A stretch of DNA of 64,000 bases from Mesorhizobium sp. M1E.F.Ca.ET.045.02.1.1 (GTDB lineage: Bacteria; Pseudomonadota; Alphaproteobacteria; Rhizobiales; Rhizobiaceae), in contig NZ_CP034447.1 of the NCBI RefSeq assembly GCF_003952485.1, forward strand, positions 7,144,501-7,208,500, given 5' to 3'. Position numbers and translations under genes: made by a program. The notes under the pieces are model-generated. The model searched no databases. It saw only the letters and a list, made by a program, of their open reading frames with translations, and had not been told where the DNA came from. Position 1 is the stretch's first letter. Every line of letters begins with the position of its first letter. Below are positions 34,781 through 42,961 of the stretch, piece by piece.

Positions 34781-36886
34781 TCAAAGCGCCCTGAGCCAGA
34801 CCTTGTTGTCGTGGAAGGCGGCGCCGCCATAGGGCGCCGGCGCGTCGGCGCCGGTGAGCACGTTGATGCCCTCGCCGCGCTCGTGCGCGCCGTTCGGCCA
34901 GATGCCTTCGGCCACCACCACGCCGCGCTTCACGCCGTCGAAGAGCTTGGCGTGCAGCACGAGGTCGCCGCGCCGGTTGCCGACCTCGACGCGGCCGCCA
35001 TCCTCGATGCCGAGCGACGCGGCGTCCTCGGGATGAAGCAGCAGTTCCGGCCTGCCTTCCTTGGCCTTCGACACCGGCGTCTCGGCAAAGGTGGAGTTGA
35101 GGAAATTGCGCGCCGGCGAGGTCGTCAGGCGGAACGGATGCTCCTCATCCGCCACCTCGATCAGGTCGACATGGTCAGGGAATTCCGGCAGCCGATCGAC
35201 CGGTCCGAACAGGCCCATGCTCTTCGGCGGCCGGTTGGGCGCCGCCTGCCCCGTCCAGTTGGGGCGGAAGTGGAATTTCTTGTCGGCATGGCCGAAGCCG
35301 TTGATGAAATGCGCGTCGTCGAACTCCGGCTGCAGGTCGACCCACTTCTGTTGCCTGAGGCTGTCGAAGCTGCCCAACCCGCGCTTGCCGAGGATGATGT
35401 CGATATGCTCCTTCTCGGTCAGGCCGAAGCCCGGCCGGTCGCCGACGCCCAGCCGCTTGCCGAGCTCCTCATTGACATAGTGGTTGGTGCGCGGTCCTTG
35501 CGGCGGCTCGATCAGCTTGGGGCCGAGCGTGATGTGCTGGTTGCCGCCGCCCTTGTAGACGTCGTCATGCTCCAAAAACATCGTCGCCGGCAGCACCACG
35601 TCGGCGAGCTTGGCCGTATCGGTCATGAACTGCTCGTGCACGCAAGAGAACAGGTCCTCGCGCAGGAAGCCTCGCTTCACCAGGCGCTGCTCCGGCGCGA
35701 CGTTGGCGGGGTTGGTGTTCTGGATCAGCATCGCCGTCACCGGCGGGCCGCCGTAAAGCGCGTCCTCGGCTCCGGTCAGCACCGGACCGATGCGCGAATG
35801 GTCGAGATAGCGCACCTTCGGGTCGCGCATCGCGGTGCCCTCGAGCACGTCCTGGTTCAGCTTGAAGATACCGGAATTGGAATGGAAGGCGCCTCCGCCC
35901 TCATATTGCCAGGCGCCGGTGACCGCGGCGATGCAGGAGGCGGCATGCACGTTGATCGAGCCGTTGCGCTGGCGAGCAAAACCATAGCCGAGGCGGAAGT
36001 AGGTCTTCTTCGTCGTGCCGACCAGATGCGCGAAAGCCTCGATCTCGGCGACGGAGAGCCCGGTGATGGCCGCCGCCCACTCCGGCGTGCGGGTCTTGAG
36101 GTGCTCTTCCAGCCCGCGCGGATCGTCTGTGTATTTTTCGAGATAGGCGCGGTCGGCCATGCCATCGCGGAACAGCACATGCATGACCGCGCAGGCGAGC
36201 GCGCCATCGGTGCCGGGCTTGAGCACCAGGCCGAGATCGGCCTGCTTCATGGTGGCGTTGTCGTAGATGTCGATGACGACGATCCTGGCGCCGCGTTCTT
36301 TCCGCGCCCTGGTCGCATGGGTCATGACGTTGACCTGGGTGACCACCGCATTGGTGCCCCAGATCACCACGCAGTCGGACTTCGCCATCTCGCGCGGATC
36401 GGGACCGCGCAGGGCGCCCGCCCCCATCATCCAGCCGGTCCAGGCGAGGTTGGTGCAGATGGAGCCGAAGAAGCCGGAGTATTTCTTCGCATGCCGCAGC
36501 CGCTCGATGCCGTCGCGCTGCACCAGCCCCATCGTGCCGGCATAGAAATAGGGCCAGACGGTTTCCGAGCCGTATTTCTCTTCGGCAGCGATGAATTTTT
36601 CCGCCACGAGATCGAGCGCCGCTTCCCAGCTCGCTTCCTTCCAGGCGCCCTCGCCCTTGGCGCCGGCGCGCACCAGCGGCTTCAGCAGCCGGTCGGGATG
36701 GTGGACGCGGTCGGCATAGCGGGCGACCTTGGCGCAGACGACGCCCGCCGTGTAGCTGTTCGCCTTGGCGCCATGGACGCGGCCGATGCGGTTTTCGTCG
36801 AGCAGCTCGACTTCGAGCGCGCAGGTGGACGGACAATCGTGCGGACAGGCCGAATGGCCGATCCTGAGCTTGGCGTGCTGGTTCAT
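34781..36886 (-). CDS. molybdopterin-dependent oxidoreductase
   Basis: Catalytic subunit of the DMSO-reductase superfamily, 701 residues. The N-terminal [4Fe-4S] motif is CPHDCPSTC with a later Cys in VVCAKVARY, followed by the bis-MGD domains (GTNAVVTQVNVMTHATRA; NTNPANVAPEQ) and the C-terminal dinucleotide-binding domain (LLLHPEDAASLGIEDGGRVE). No signal peptide or Tat RR motif is visible, so it should be cytoplasmic. The start at 36886 (MNQHAKLRIGHSAC) puts the cluster at residue 13, as usual. No electron-transfer subunit gene adjoins it. Substrate unknown. Confidence 0.87.
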   Translation of the reverse strand: MNQHAKLRIGHSACPHDCPSTCALEVELLDENRIGRVHGAKANSYTAGVVCAKVARYADRVHHPDRLLKPLVRAGAKGEGAWKEASWEAALDLVAEKFIAAEEKYGSETVWPYFYAGTMGLVQRDGIERLRHAKKYSGFFGSICTNLAWTGWMMGAGALRGPDPREMAKSDCVVIWGTNAVVTQVNVMTHATRARKERGARIVVIDIYDNATMKQADLGLVLKPGTDGALACAVMHVLFRDGMADRAYLEKYTDDPRGLEEHLKTRTPEWAAAITGLSVAEIEAFAHLVGTTKKTYFRLGYGFARQRNGSINVHAASCIAAVTGAWQYEGGGAFHSNSGIFKLNQDVLEGTAMRDPKVRYLDHSRIGPVLTGAEDALYGGPPVTAMLIQNTNPANVAPEQRLVKRGFLREDLFSCVHEQFMTDTAKLADVVLPATMFLEHDDVYKGGGNQHITLGPKLIEPPQGPRTNHYVNEELGKRLGVGDRPGFGLTEKEHIDIILGKRGLGSFDSLRQQKWVDLQPEFDDAHFINGFGHADKKFHFRPNWTGQAAPNRPPKSMGLFGPVDRLPEFPDHVDLIEVADEEHPFRLTTSPARNFLNSTFAETPVSKAKEGRPELLLHPEDAASLGIEDGGRVEVGNRRGDLVLHAKLFDGVKRGVVVAEGIWPNGAHERGEGINVLTGADAPAPYGGAAFHDNKVWLRAL

Positions 36887-36934
36887 GCGGGGTGTGTAGC
36901 GGGTTTTGCCGGCGAGGTGTAGGGCCAGATGGCT

Positions 36935-37084
36935 CCTTCCCTTCTCCCCTTGTGGGAGAAGGTGGATCGGCGCGCAGCGCCGAGACGGATGAGGGGTGTT
37001 CCAGCGGAGTGAGACGCCGGCGTTCCCTGGAGCACCCCTCATCCGTCGCCTTCGGCGACACCTTCTCCCACAAGGGGAGAAGGA
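36935..37084. repeat. type 2 palindromic repeat (intergenic copy)
   Basis: Starts CCTTCTCCCCTTGTGGGAGA and ends with the same stem inverted near 37084. Inside are CGGCGCGCAGCGCCG and the pair GATGAGGGGTGTTCC / GGAGCACCCCTCATC. A second copy, 42550-42704, lies within a coding sequence. Confidence 0.87.
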
Positions 37085-37090
37085 GAGACG

Positions 37091-38968
37091 CTACTCCGCG
37101 ATCCCTTCCTCATACTCCGCCGACATTGTCAGCCACTTGTCCTCGTTCTGCGCCAGCGTGTGTGCCAATTGCGAGCGTTCCTTGGCGAGGCGGGTGGCGG
37201 TCGAGGGGTCCTTCTCGTAGAGGGCCGGATTGGCGAGCTCGTCCTCGATCAGATCCATGCGCTTGCGGATGCGGTCCATCAGCGCTTCGGTGGCGCGGAT
37301 CTCCTTGGCTAAAGGCTCCAGTGCTGCGCGGCGCTGGGCGGCCTCGCGGCGGCGGTCGGCCTTGGACGCCTTGTCGGCCTCCTTCTGCTCGCGGCGGTTG
37401 GACGAGACGCCGGTCACCAGCGTCTTGTAGTCCTCCAGATCGCCGTCATACGGGTTGACCGCGCCGTCCTTGACCAGCCACAACCGGTCGGCGGTGGCTT
37501 CGAGCAGATGCCGGTCATGCGAGATCAGGATGACGGCGCCCGGGAAATCGTTCAGCGCATGGATCAGCGATTCACGGCTGTCGATGTCGAGGTGGTTGGT
37601 CGGCTCGTCGAGGATGAAGAGGTTCGGGCCTTCGAAGGCCGAGAGGCCCATCAGCAGGCGCGCCTTCTCACCGCCGGACAGGTCCTTCGCCGCCGTGTTC
37701 ATCTTCTCGGTCGACAGGCCGAACTGGGCGACGCGGGCGCGCACCTTGGCCTCCGGCGCATCCGGCATCAGCCGGCGCACATGCTCATAGGCGCTTTCCT
37801 CGGGGCGCAGATCGTCGAGCTGGTGCTGAGCGAAGATCGCCACCTTCAAGCCCGGCGCAATGGTGATGGTGCCGGTTTCGCCCTTCAAGCGGCCAGCGAG
37901 CAGCTTGGCGAAGGTCGACTTGCCGTTGCCGTTGGCGCCAAGCAGCGCGATGCGGTCGTCGGCATCGATGCGCAGCGTCATCTTCTTCAGCACCGGATTG
38001 CCCTCGGTGTAGCCGACATTGACGCCGTTGAGCGCCACGATCGGCGAGGCCACCGTCTTCACCGGCTCCGGGAAGGAGAACGGCCGCACCGTATCGTTCA
38101 CCACCGCGGCGATCGGCTTCAGCTTCTCCAGCGCCTTCAGCCGCGACTGCGCCTGCCTGGCCTTCGAGGCCTTGGCGCGGAAGCGCTCGACGAAGGATTC
38201 CATGTGCTTGCGCTGCGCTTCCTGCTTGACGCGGCTCTTTTCCTGCAGCTCACGCTGCTCGGTGAGCTGCCGCTCGAACTGGTCGTAGCCGCCGCGCCAG
38301 AAGGTCAGCTTCTTCTGGTCGAGATGGACGATCGAGTTGACGGCGCGGTTGAGCAGGTCGCGGTCGTGCGAGATGAGCAGCACCGTGTGCGGATATTTGG
38401 AGACATAGTTCTCCAGCCACAGCGTGCCTTCGAGGTCGAGATAGTTGGTCGGCTCGTCGAGCAGCAGAAGGTCGGGCTCGGAGAAGAGCACGGCGGCGAG
38501 TGCCACCCGCATGCGCCAGCCGCCCGAGAAGGACGAGGCCGGTCGCTTCTGCGCGGCATCGTCGAAGCCGAGGCCGGCCAGGATGGTGGCGGCGCGGGAT
38601 TCGGCCGAATGCGCGTCGATGTCGGCCAGCCGCGTGTGGATCTCGGCGATACGGTGCGGATCGGTCGCGGTCTTTTCCTCTTCGAGCAGCGCCGAGCGCT
38701 CGACATCGGCCTTGAGCACGATCTCGATCAGCGGCTCCTCGGTGCCGGGCGCTTCCTGCGCCACCTGGCCGATGCGGGTGTTCTTCGGCAGGCTGATCGA
38801 GCCGGTTTCGGAGGGAAAATCGCCGGTGATCGCCTTGAACAGCGTCGTCTTGCCGGTGCCGTTGCGGCCGACGAGGCCGGCCTTGGTTCCGGCGGGCAAG
38901 GTCAGCGAGGCATGATCGAGAAGCAGGCGCCCCGCCATGCGCAGCGAGAGGTCGTTGATGATAAGCAT
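37091..38968 (-). CDS. ABC-F family ATP-binding protein
   Basis: Soluble duplicated ATPase of 625 residues without membrane helices. The first domain has GRNGTGKTT and SGGWRMRVALA, the second GANGNGKST and SGGEKARLLMG, with DEPTN in both Walker B regions (LLLDEPTNYLD, FILDEPTNHLD). The linker of about 80 residues between domains is rich in Gln/Arg/Lys. A C-terminal coiled coil (DKASKADRRREAAQRRAALE and following) resembles Uup/YheS. ABC-F proteins act on ribosomes. The start at 38968 (MLIINDLSLRM) is the normal first strand. Confidence 0.92.
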   Translation of the reverse strand: MLIINDLSLRMAGRLLLDHASLTLPAGTKAGLVGRNGTGKTTLFKAITGDFPSETGSISLPKNTRIGQVAQEAPGTEEPLIEIVLKADVERSALLEEEKTATDPHRIAEIHTRLADIDAHSAESRAATILAGLGFDDAAQKRPASSFSGGWRMRVALAAVLFSEPDLLLLDEPTNYLDLEGTLWLENYVSKYPHTVLLISHDRDLLNRAVNSIVHLDQKKLTFWRGGYDQFERQLTEQRELQEKSRVKQEAQRKHMESFVERFRAKASKARQAQSRLKALEKLKPIAAVVNDTVRPFSFPEPVKTVASPIVALNGVNVGYTEGNPVLKKMTLRIDADDRIALLGANGNGKSTFAKLLAGRLKGETGTITIAPGLKVAIFAQHQLDDLRPEESAYEHVRRLMPDAPEAKVRARVAQFGLSTEKMNTAAKDLSGGEKARLLMGLSAFEGPNLFILDEPTNHLDIDSRESLIHALNDFPGAVILISHDRHLLEATADRLWLVKDGAVNPYDGDLEDYKTLVTGVSSNRREQKEADKASKADRRREAAQRRAALEPLAKEIRATEALMDRIRKRMDLIEDELANPALYEKDPSTATRLAKERSQLAHTLAQNEDKWLTMSAEYEEGIAE

Positions 38969-39247
38969 GGGCGGGCTTTTGCACGGGACATCGGCGGTTC
39001 GCAAGAGCCAGGGCCTGGATGAGGGTCGCTGCATGCGACCGCGAACCATTCGGGAAAAGCCCGATGGGACTGGAACCAGTTGCCGGCCGGAGCGTTTTGA
39101 GCCCCGTGATCCGTTATTTCGCCCTCGCCTTCATCTTCTTCCAGGTCGCCACGACAGCCGCGCTGGCGACGCAGGTGGTTCTGTTCGCCGGCGATACGGA
39201 TGGATCGCCTACTTTGCAGCTCCAGTAAGCGAGGCGCCGACCCGGCG

Positions 39248-39399
39248 ATCTCCCCCCTTGAGGGGGAGATGTCGCCGAAGGCGACAGAGGGGGTCGTCTC
39301 ACATAGATCGCCGGCGCCGTCTCTCGTCGCTGGGCGTCGACGCTTCACGCGCGGCGACCCCTCTGGCCTGGCGGCCATCTCCCCCACAAGGAGGGAGAT
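39248..39399. repeat. type 1 palindromic repeat (long variant)
   Basis: Opens ATCTCCCCCCTTGAGGGGGAGAT followed by GTCGCCGAAGGCGACAGAGG, and closes GGCCTGGCGGCCATCTCCCC with ACAAGGAGGGAGAT. Same layout as 23883 and 51507. It fills most of the gap before the gene at 39540. Confidence 0.85.
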
Positions 39400-39539
39400 T
39401 GCGCGCTCCTCTGCTTGCGCCAATCGCCGGTCACACTTTGCTTGCCACGTCACCGGTTTGACGTTGATCGCTGCCATGTTCTCAACCTATGCTGGTTCCA
39501 GCGGCGGGCTTTGTAGAACTCTCATCGTGAGGTGCTCCT

Positions 39540-40232
39540 ATGAAGCGATTGCTCCATGCCGCCGGCGTTGCCCTGCTTCTCATCATGCCCGCGGCCCATG
39601 CGGCTGCAGCGGATTGCGCGGCGGCGAAGACGCAGGCCGAGCTTGCCACCTGCACCGCCAAGGACGCTGCCTCGGCCGACACCGCGCTCAACGCCGTCTA
39701 CAAGGGGCTGTCGGGACGCCTCGCTCCCGCCGACCAGCAACGCCTTCGCGACGCGCAGCGCGCCTGGATCCCGTTCCGCGACAAGGAATGCGCCTTCCGC
39801 ACCCAGCCCTATGCCGACGGCTCGGTGTATTCGAGCCTGGTCGAAGCCTGTAAGGCGGAATTGACCCAGGCGCGGCTGACGCAGTTGCAGCACCAGTTGC
39901 AATGTCCGGAAGGCGACCTCTCCTGCGTGCCGCAAACCGCCGGCGGTGCCGCGCTTGCGACGGCTGGCGCCGCGTCTGCGACGGCTGGGGCCGCGCCTGC
40001 GACGGCCGCTCCTGCCAAGGCAAGCCCGAACGACACGCGGCCTTGCGTGCAATCCGCCGGCAAGGCGAAGTCGGACCAATATGTCTCGCAATGCGTTCAG
40101 GTGTCGCCGGCAACACACCCGCCCTGCAACGGACAGAACGCGTGCAGCATGATGATCGACGAGATCAAGCGAGGCTGCGCCATGATCGGCGCCGACAATC
40201 CGCCGGCCTTCTGTTCCGCCTACAAGAACTGA
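39540..40232 (+). CDS. LprI-like (DUF1311) secreted protein with Ala/Thr linker
   Basis: Protein of 230 residues. Signal peptide of about 23 residues (MKRLLHAAGVALLLIMPAAH), then the LprI-type domain: DCAAAKTQAELATCTAKDA, LNAVYKGL, LRDAQRAWIPFRDKECAFR, SLVEACKAELT, with the expected paired Cys. Residues about 135-160 are a low-complexity Ala/Thr/Gly linker made of a tandem DNA repeat (GCGACGGCTGG). The C-terminal part has several Cys (RPCVQSAG, SQCVQVS, HPPCNGQNAC) that may form disulfides. LprI-type proteins can inhibit lysozyme; activity here is not shown. Confidence 0.8.
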   Translation: MKRLLHAAGVALLLIMPAAHAAAADCAAAKTQAELATCTAKDAASADTALNAVYKGLSGRLAPADQQRLRDAQRAWIPFRDKECAFRTQPYADGSVYSSLVEACKAELTQARLTQLQHQLQCPEGDLSCVPQTAGGAALATAGAASATAGAAPATAAPAKASPNDTRPCVQSAGKAKSDQYVSQCVQVSPATHPPCNGQNACSMMIDEIKRGCAMIGADNPPAFCSAYKN

Positions 40233-40542
40233 GCAGCAAGGCGGGCCGGGCCGCATGGCCAGGCCCGCCTGCCGCCAAAACAGCGGCACTGACCAACCCA
40301 TGCGGAAGATCAAATCGGTCAACCAAAACAACCCGAAGTCGCGCCTTGGCTTATATTAGCGCGATGGATGCCGAAACCACCAAAAAAAGTGCCAAATCTT
40401 TTGATCCAGCCGCGATGCTTGGCGAAAAATCGATTTCAGTTTTGCCGCAATCCTGCGAACTTATGAAAGCGTCGTGATTCGCGCGAGGCGCCAATAACAA
40501 TCAAAAATAACAACAATAACTTGACTGTGTCAGGAGCTCCCG
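40233..40542. other. intergenic region, no gene seen
   Basis: A 9-base GC hairpin follows the preceding stop (AGGCGGGCC at 40239 with GGCCCGCCT at 40262-40270) without a T run, possibly a weak terminator. The last 50 bases before 40543 are AT-rich with repeated AATAACAA-like runs and contain TTGACTGTGTC, a possible promoter element for the small gene that follows. Confidence 0.4.
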
Positions 40543-40734
40543 ATGGGCGAGGCGGCCAACGATCTGCGCATGCTGAGATATGTCGCGGAGATCACCCGAA
40601 GGCTGGCGAAGATGCTTTCGCGCACGCGCTATCAGGTGCTTGTCTATTTTCTGGAGATGACGGCTGTCGAGGCGGACAGCCTCGCGGCAGAGCAGGATCG
40701 CCGCGCCGAGGCGCGTAAGCCGCCCCGCAACTGA
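40543..40734 (+). CDS. hypothetical small protein
   Basis: Open frame of 63 residues starting MGEAANDLRMLRYVAEITRR, with GGAG seven bases before the ATG and an AT-rich upstream region. It is predicted to be mainly helical and amphipathic: a basic N-terminal helix, then TRYQVLVYFLEMTAVEADS. No signal peptide. No family recognised. It could be a short DNA- or RNA-associated protein, but nothing proves that. Confidence 0.5.
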   Translation: MGEAANDLRMLRYVAEITRRLAKMLSRTRYQVLVYFLEMTAVEADSLAAEQDRRAEARKPPRN

Positions 40735-40844
40735 AGGCGACCAGGCGGAAGACTGGTTGGCCGCCCTGCGACGCAGTGCATCGAGCGTGCCCAAGCAGTC
40801 GGCCGACGGCATGGCGTCGGCCGTTGCGGCATGAGCGGCTGGCC

Positions 40845-41294
40845 TCAGGCCTTGGGCTTGCGCTTGCCCTTGCCGGAATCCGCGGCCGGCTTGCGGCCGA
40901 GGCCGGAAGACTTGGCCAAGGCCGAGCGGGTGGCCGAATAGCTGGGGGCTACCATCGGATAGTCTGCCGGCAGGCCCCATTTGGCGCGGTATTCGTCCGG
41001 CGTCAGCCCATGGTCGGTCGACAGGTGCCGCTTCAGCGACTTGAACTTCTTGCCGTCCTCGAGGCAGACGATGTGATCGGGGAACACCGAGCGCTTCGGA
41101 TTGACGGCCGGCGTCAGCGGCGCGCTTTCCTTGACAGCGGCGCCACCGGCGAGCTTGCGCACCGAGGCGCTGACGCTGGCGATCAGATCAGGCAGGCCGG
41201 AAGCCGGAAGCGGATTGTTGCCTACATAGGCCGAGACAATGTCGGCGGTCAGCTCGATTGCAGTCTTGTCATCGATATTGGACAATTTTTTCAC
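40845..41294 (-). CDS. MucR/Ros family zinc-finger transcriptional regulator
   Basis: Regulator of 149 residues. The helical N-terminal half (residues 1-50, IELTADIVSAYVGNN) mediates oligomerisation in this family. The prokaryotic zinc finger has Cys77, Asp80, His90 and His95 (CLED, GKKFKSLKR, HLSTDH), the Cys-Asp-His-His set described for Ros, followed by LTPDEYRAKWGLP. The C-terminal tail is Lys/Arg-rich. Members act as H-NS-like global repressors of exopolysaccharide, motility and symbiosis genes and often repress their own gene; the AT-rich upstream region fits that. Genomes of this group carry several paralogues, so I give no gene number. Confidence 0.92.
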   Translation of the reverse strand: MKKLSNIDDKTAIELTADIVSAYVGNNPLPASGLPDLIASVSASVRKLAGGAAVKESAPLTPAVNPKRSVFPDHIVCLEDGKKFKSLKRHLSTDHGLTPDEYRAKWGLPADYPMVAPSYSATRSALAKSSGLGRKPAADSGKGKRKPKA

Positions 41295-41637
41295 CCTTTG
41301 CTGGCTCTCAAATGACCAGCTGTTTTTTAGGACTTTGGTCTAGGTATCATATTGGACCTGTCCCCCAACGGACCGTCCAGAGTCAGTAAATACACGAGAC
41401 TCAATACCAAAAGCACGTTTTCACTGCGGGCTACGACCGCGCAAGTTAGGAATTCTAATACCTATAACAAACAATTGACAGCGCCGGAAATCTGCACGGG
41501 CGCGTAAATGACGCAACAGCACTTCAATTTATGCGAGTAATTCCAGCAAAAGTCGAAATTCAGGATGAAGGCCGACGCTGGCGAGCAGCACAGGCGCCCG
41601 GAGGACCGATCATGCCCGATTCGGCGCGGCGAGTCGC
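41295..41637. other. AT-rich region upstream of the MucR-type gene
   Basis: No gene in 343 bases. It is clearly more AT-rich than the surroundings, with runs such as CTGTTTTTTAGG and CAATACCAAAAGC, and several T-A steps. This is the base composition MucR proteins bind, so autoregulation is a reasonable inference. Confidence 0.45.
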
Positions 41638-41871
41638 TTATTCCGCGGCGGCTCCGCGCCTGAGATCCGCCGGTCCGTTGTCGGCCAGTATCTCCAGCAC
41701 ACGCTTCCAGCGCGCGCAGCGGCCGAAATCCCTCTGCTCGATGGCCTTTTCCGCCTTCATGGCGGCATAGAGCGGCGCCTCGGCGCCGAATTCCTTCATC
41801 AGCCAGTGCGCCTCCTGCCGGGCGCGGCGTTCGTCGTTGTCAAGCATGGTTCCAGGCATGCTTCCTGACAT
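41638..41871 (-). CDS. hypothetical small protein
   Basis: Protein of about 77 residues, charged and helical: ERRARQEAHWLMKEFGAEAP then AMKAEKAIEQRDFGRCARWK. No signal peptide or membrane helix. Its composition resembles small conserved rhizobial proteins of unknown role. It starts six bases beyond the DMT exporter stop on the same strand and may be co-transcribed. Met codons at 41859 and 41847 are alternative starts. Confidence 0.65.
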   Translation of the reverse strand: MSGSMPGTMLDNDERRARQEAHWLMKEFGAEAPLYAAMKAEKAIEQRDFGRCARWKRVLEILADNGPADLRRGAAAE

Positions 41872-41876
41872 GATCT

Positions 41877-42902
41877 TCAGGCCTCCGAACGTTCGATGCC
41901 GACAGCAATGCAACTGCCGATGACGAGGACGGCGCCGGCAATAGCCGTCGGCGACAGGCTTTCGCCCGACAGCGCCAGCAAAAGCGTGGAAGCGATCGGC
42001 GTCAGATAGGCGACGACCGCGAGCCTGCCGCCCTGGTCGAGGCTGAGCGCGCGCGACCAGAAATAGTAGCCGAATCCCATCGGCCCTGCGCCGAGATAGA
42101 GGCCGAGCAGGAGGTGCGTGCCGCTCAGGTCTGCAGCGCCGTCATGCAGACACCAGGCGAAGGTCAGCGCGAAACCGATCAGCGCCGAGGGCAGCAGAAG
42201 GCGATCCGGCGACAGGGCAAGACGGCCGACGGCGAGCGAATAGAAGGCCATGCAAAGCGCCGAGCCAAAGGCGGCGCAATAGCCGACGAGACTGCCTTCG
42301 AACCAGGCTGACGCGCGTCCGCCGGAGATCACCAGCGCCACGCCGACGAAGCCGAGCGCGGCAGTCAGCCCAAGCAGCAGCGGTCGCTGCGGGCGGCCGA
42401 GCGCGATGACCACCTCGGCGACCATCAACGGCCAGGTGTAGGCGACCAGATTGGCCTCGATGACCGGCATCGAAGCGAAGGCGATGTATTGCAGCACCAT
42501 GGTGCCGACCAGACCAATGAAGCCGACCCCGTAGGCGGCGAGAGCCGACCTCCCCTTCTCCCCTTGTGGGAGAAGGTGGCCTCGCGAAGCGAGGTCGGAT
42601 GAGGGGTGTTCCAGGGAACGCCGACGTCTCACTTCGCTGGAACACCCCTCATCCGTCTCGGCGCTGCGCGCCGATCCACCTTCCCCCACAAGGGGGGAAG
42701 GAGAAGTGCTCATAAGCCTGATCACCGCAAAAACCAGCGCGGCGCCGCAGAACTGCAGGAATTGCACCTCGGACACCGGGTGACTTGCAAGCAGCGTCTT
42801 GCCGACCAGGGCGTTGGTCGCCCAGAGCGCCACCGCGCCGAAGGCGAGGGCTAGCGCCGCCGAGGAAGCAGCGCCGGAGCGGTTCTTCCGCCTTTCGGCC
42901 AT
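41877..42902 (-). CDS. DMT superfamily (EamA) exporter with in-frame palindromic repeat
   Basis: Inner-membrane transporter of 341 residues with EamA repeats: helices LALAFGAVALWATNALVG, LQFCGAALVFAVIRL, YGVGFIGLVGTMVLQYIAFA, NLVAYTWPLMVAEVVIAL and others. Residues about 66-118 (PSPLVGEGGSARSAETDEG through LLPQGEKG) are encoded by a type 2 palindromic repeat and form a polar insert between helices 2 and 3. Without them the protein would be about 289 residues, normal for the family. The frame stays open across the insert. A GTG at 42968 overlapping the previous gene is an alternative start. Confidence 0.85.
   Translation of the reverse strand: MAERRKNRSGAASSAALALAFGAVALWATNALVGKTLLASHPVSEVQFLQFCGAALVFAVIRLMSTSPSPLVGEGGSARSAETDEGCSSEVRRRRSLEHPSSDLASRGHLLPQGEKGRSALAAYGVGFIGLVGTMVLQYIAFASMPVIEANLVAYTWPLMVAEVVIALGRPQRPLLLGLTAALGFVGVALVISGGRASAWFEGSLVGYCAAFGSALCMAFYSLAVGRLALSPDRLLLPSALIGFALTFAWCLHDGAADLSGTHLLLGLYLGAGPMGFGYYFWSRALSLDQGGRLAVVAYLTPIASTLLLALSGESLSPTAIAGAVLVIGSCIAVGIERSEA
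42550..42704. repeat. type 2 palindromic repeat inside a coding sequence
   Basis: CTCCCCTTCTCCCCTTGTGG at the left end and its inverted partner at 42680-42704 bound the same internal pairs as the copy at 36935 (GATGAGGGGTGTTCC / GGAACACCCCTCATC). It lies wholly within the DMT exporter gene. Confidence 0.88.
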
Positions 42903-42961
42903 GACTGGCCCGAGGCTCAACGACGCTGAGGGCGCCTGGCGCTCGACGGGATCATCCGCCA

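Noticed and set aside
34076..36922. A 948-codon open frame on the plus strand opposite the molybdopterin oxidoreductase gene
   Set aside because: Antisense to a gene with intact catalytic motifs; Arg/Ala/Gly/His-rich composition typical of shadow frames in GC-rich DNA.
37508..39022. A 504-codon open frame opposite the ABC-F gene
   Set aside because: ABC-F motifs prove the minus-strand gene; the plus-strand frame has no ribosome site or motif.
39022..39228. Small plus-strand frame with a hydrophobic stretch near IRYFALAFIFFQVATTAALA
   Set aside because: No ribosome site; its first part lies at the ABC-F promoter and its end runs into a repeat. Possible but unsupported.
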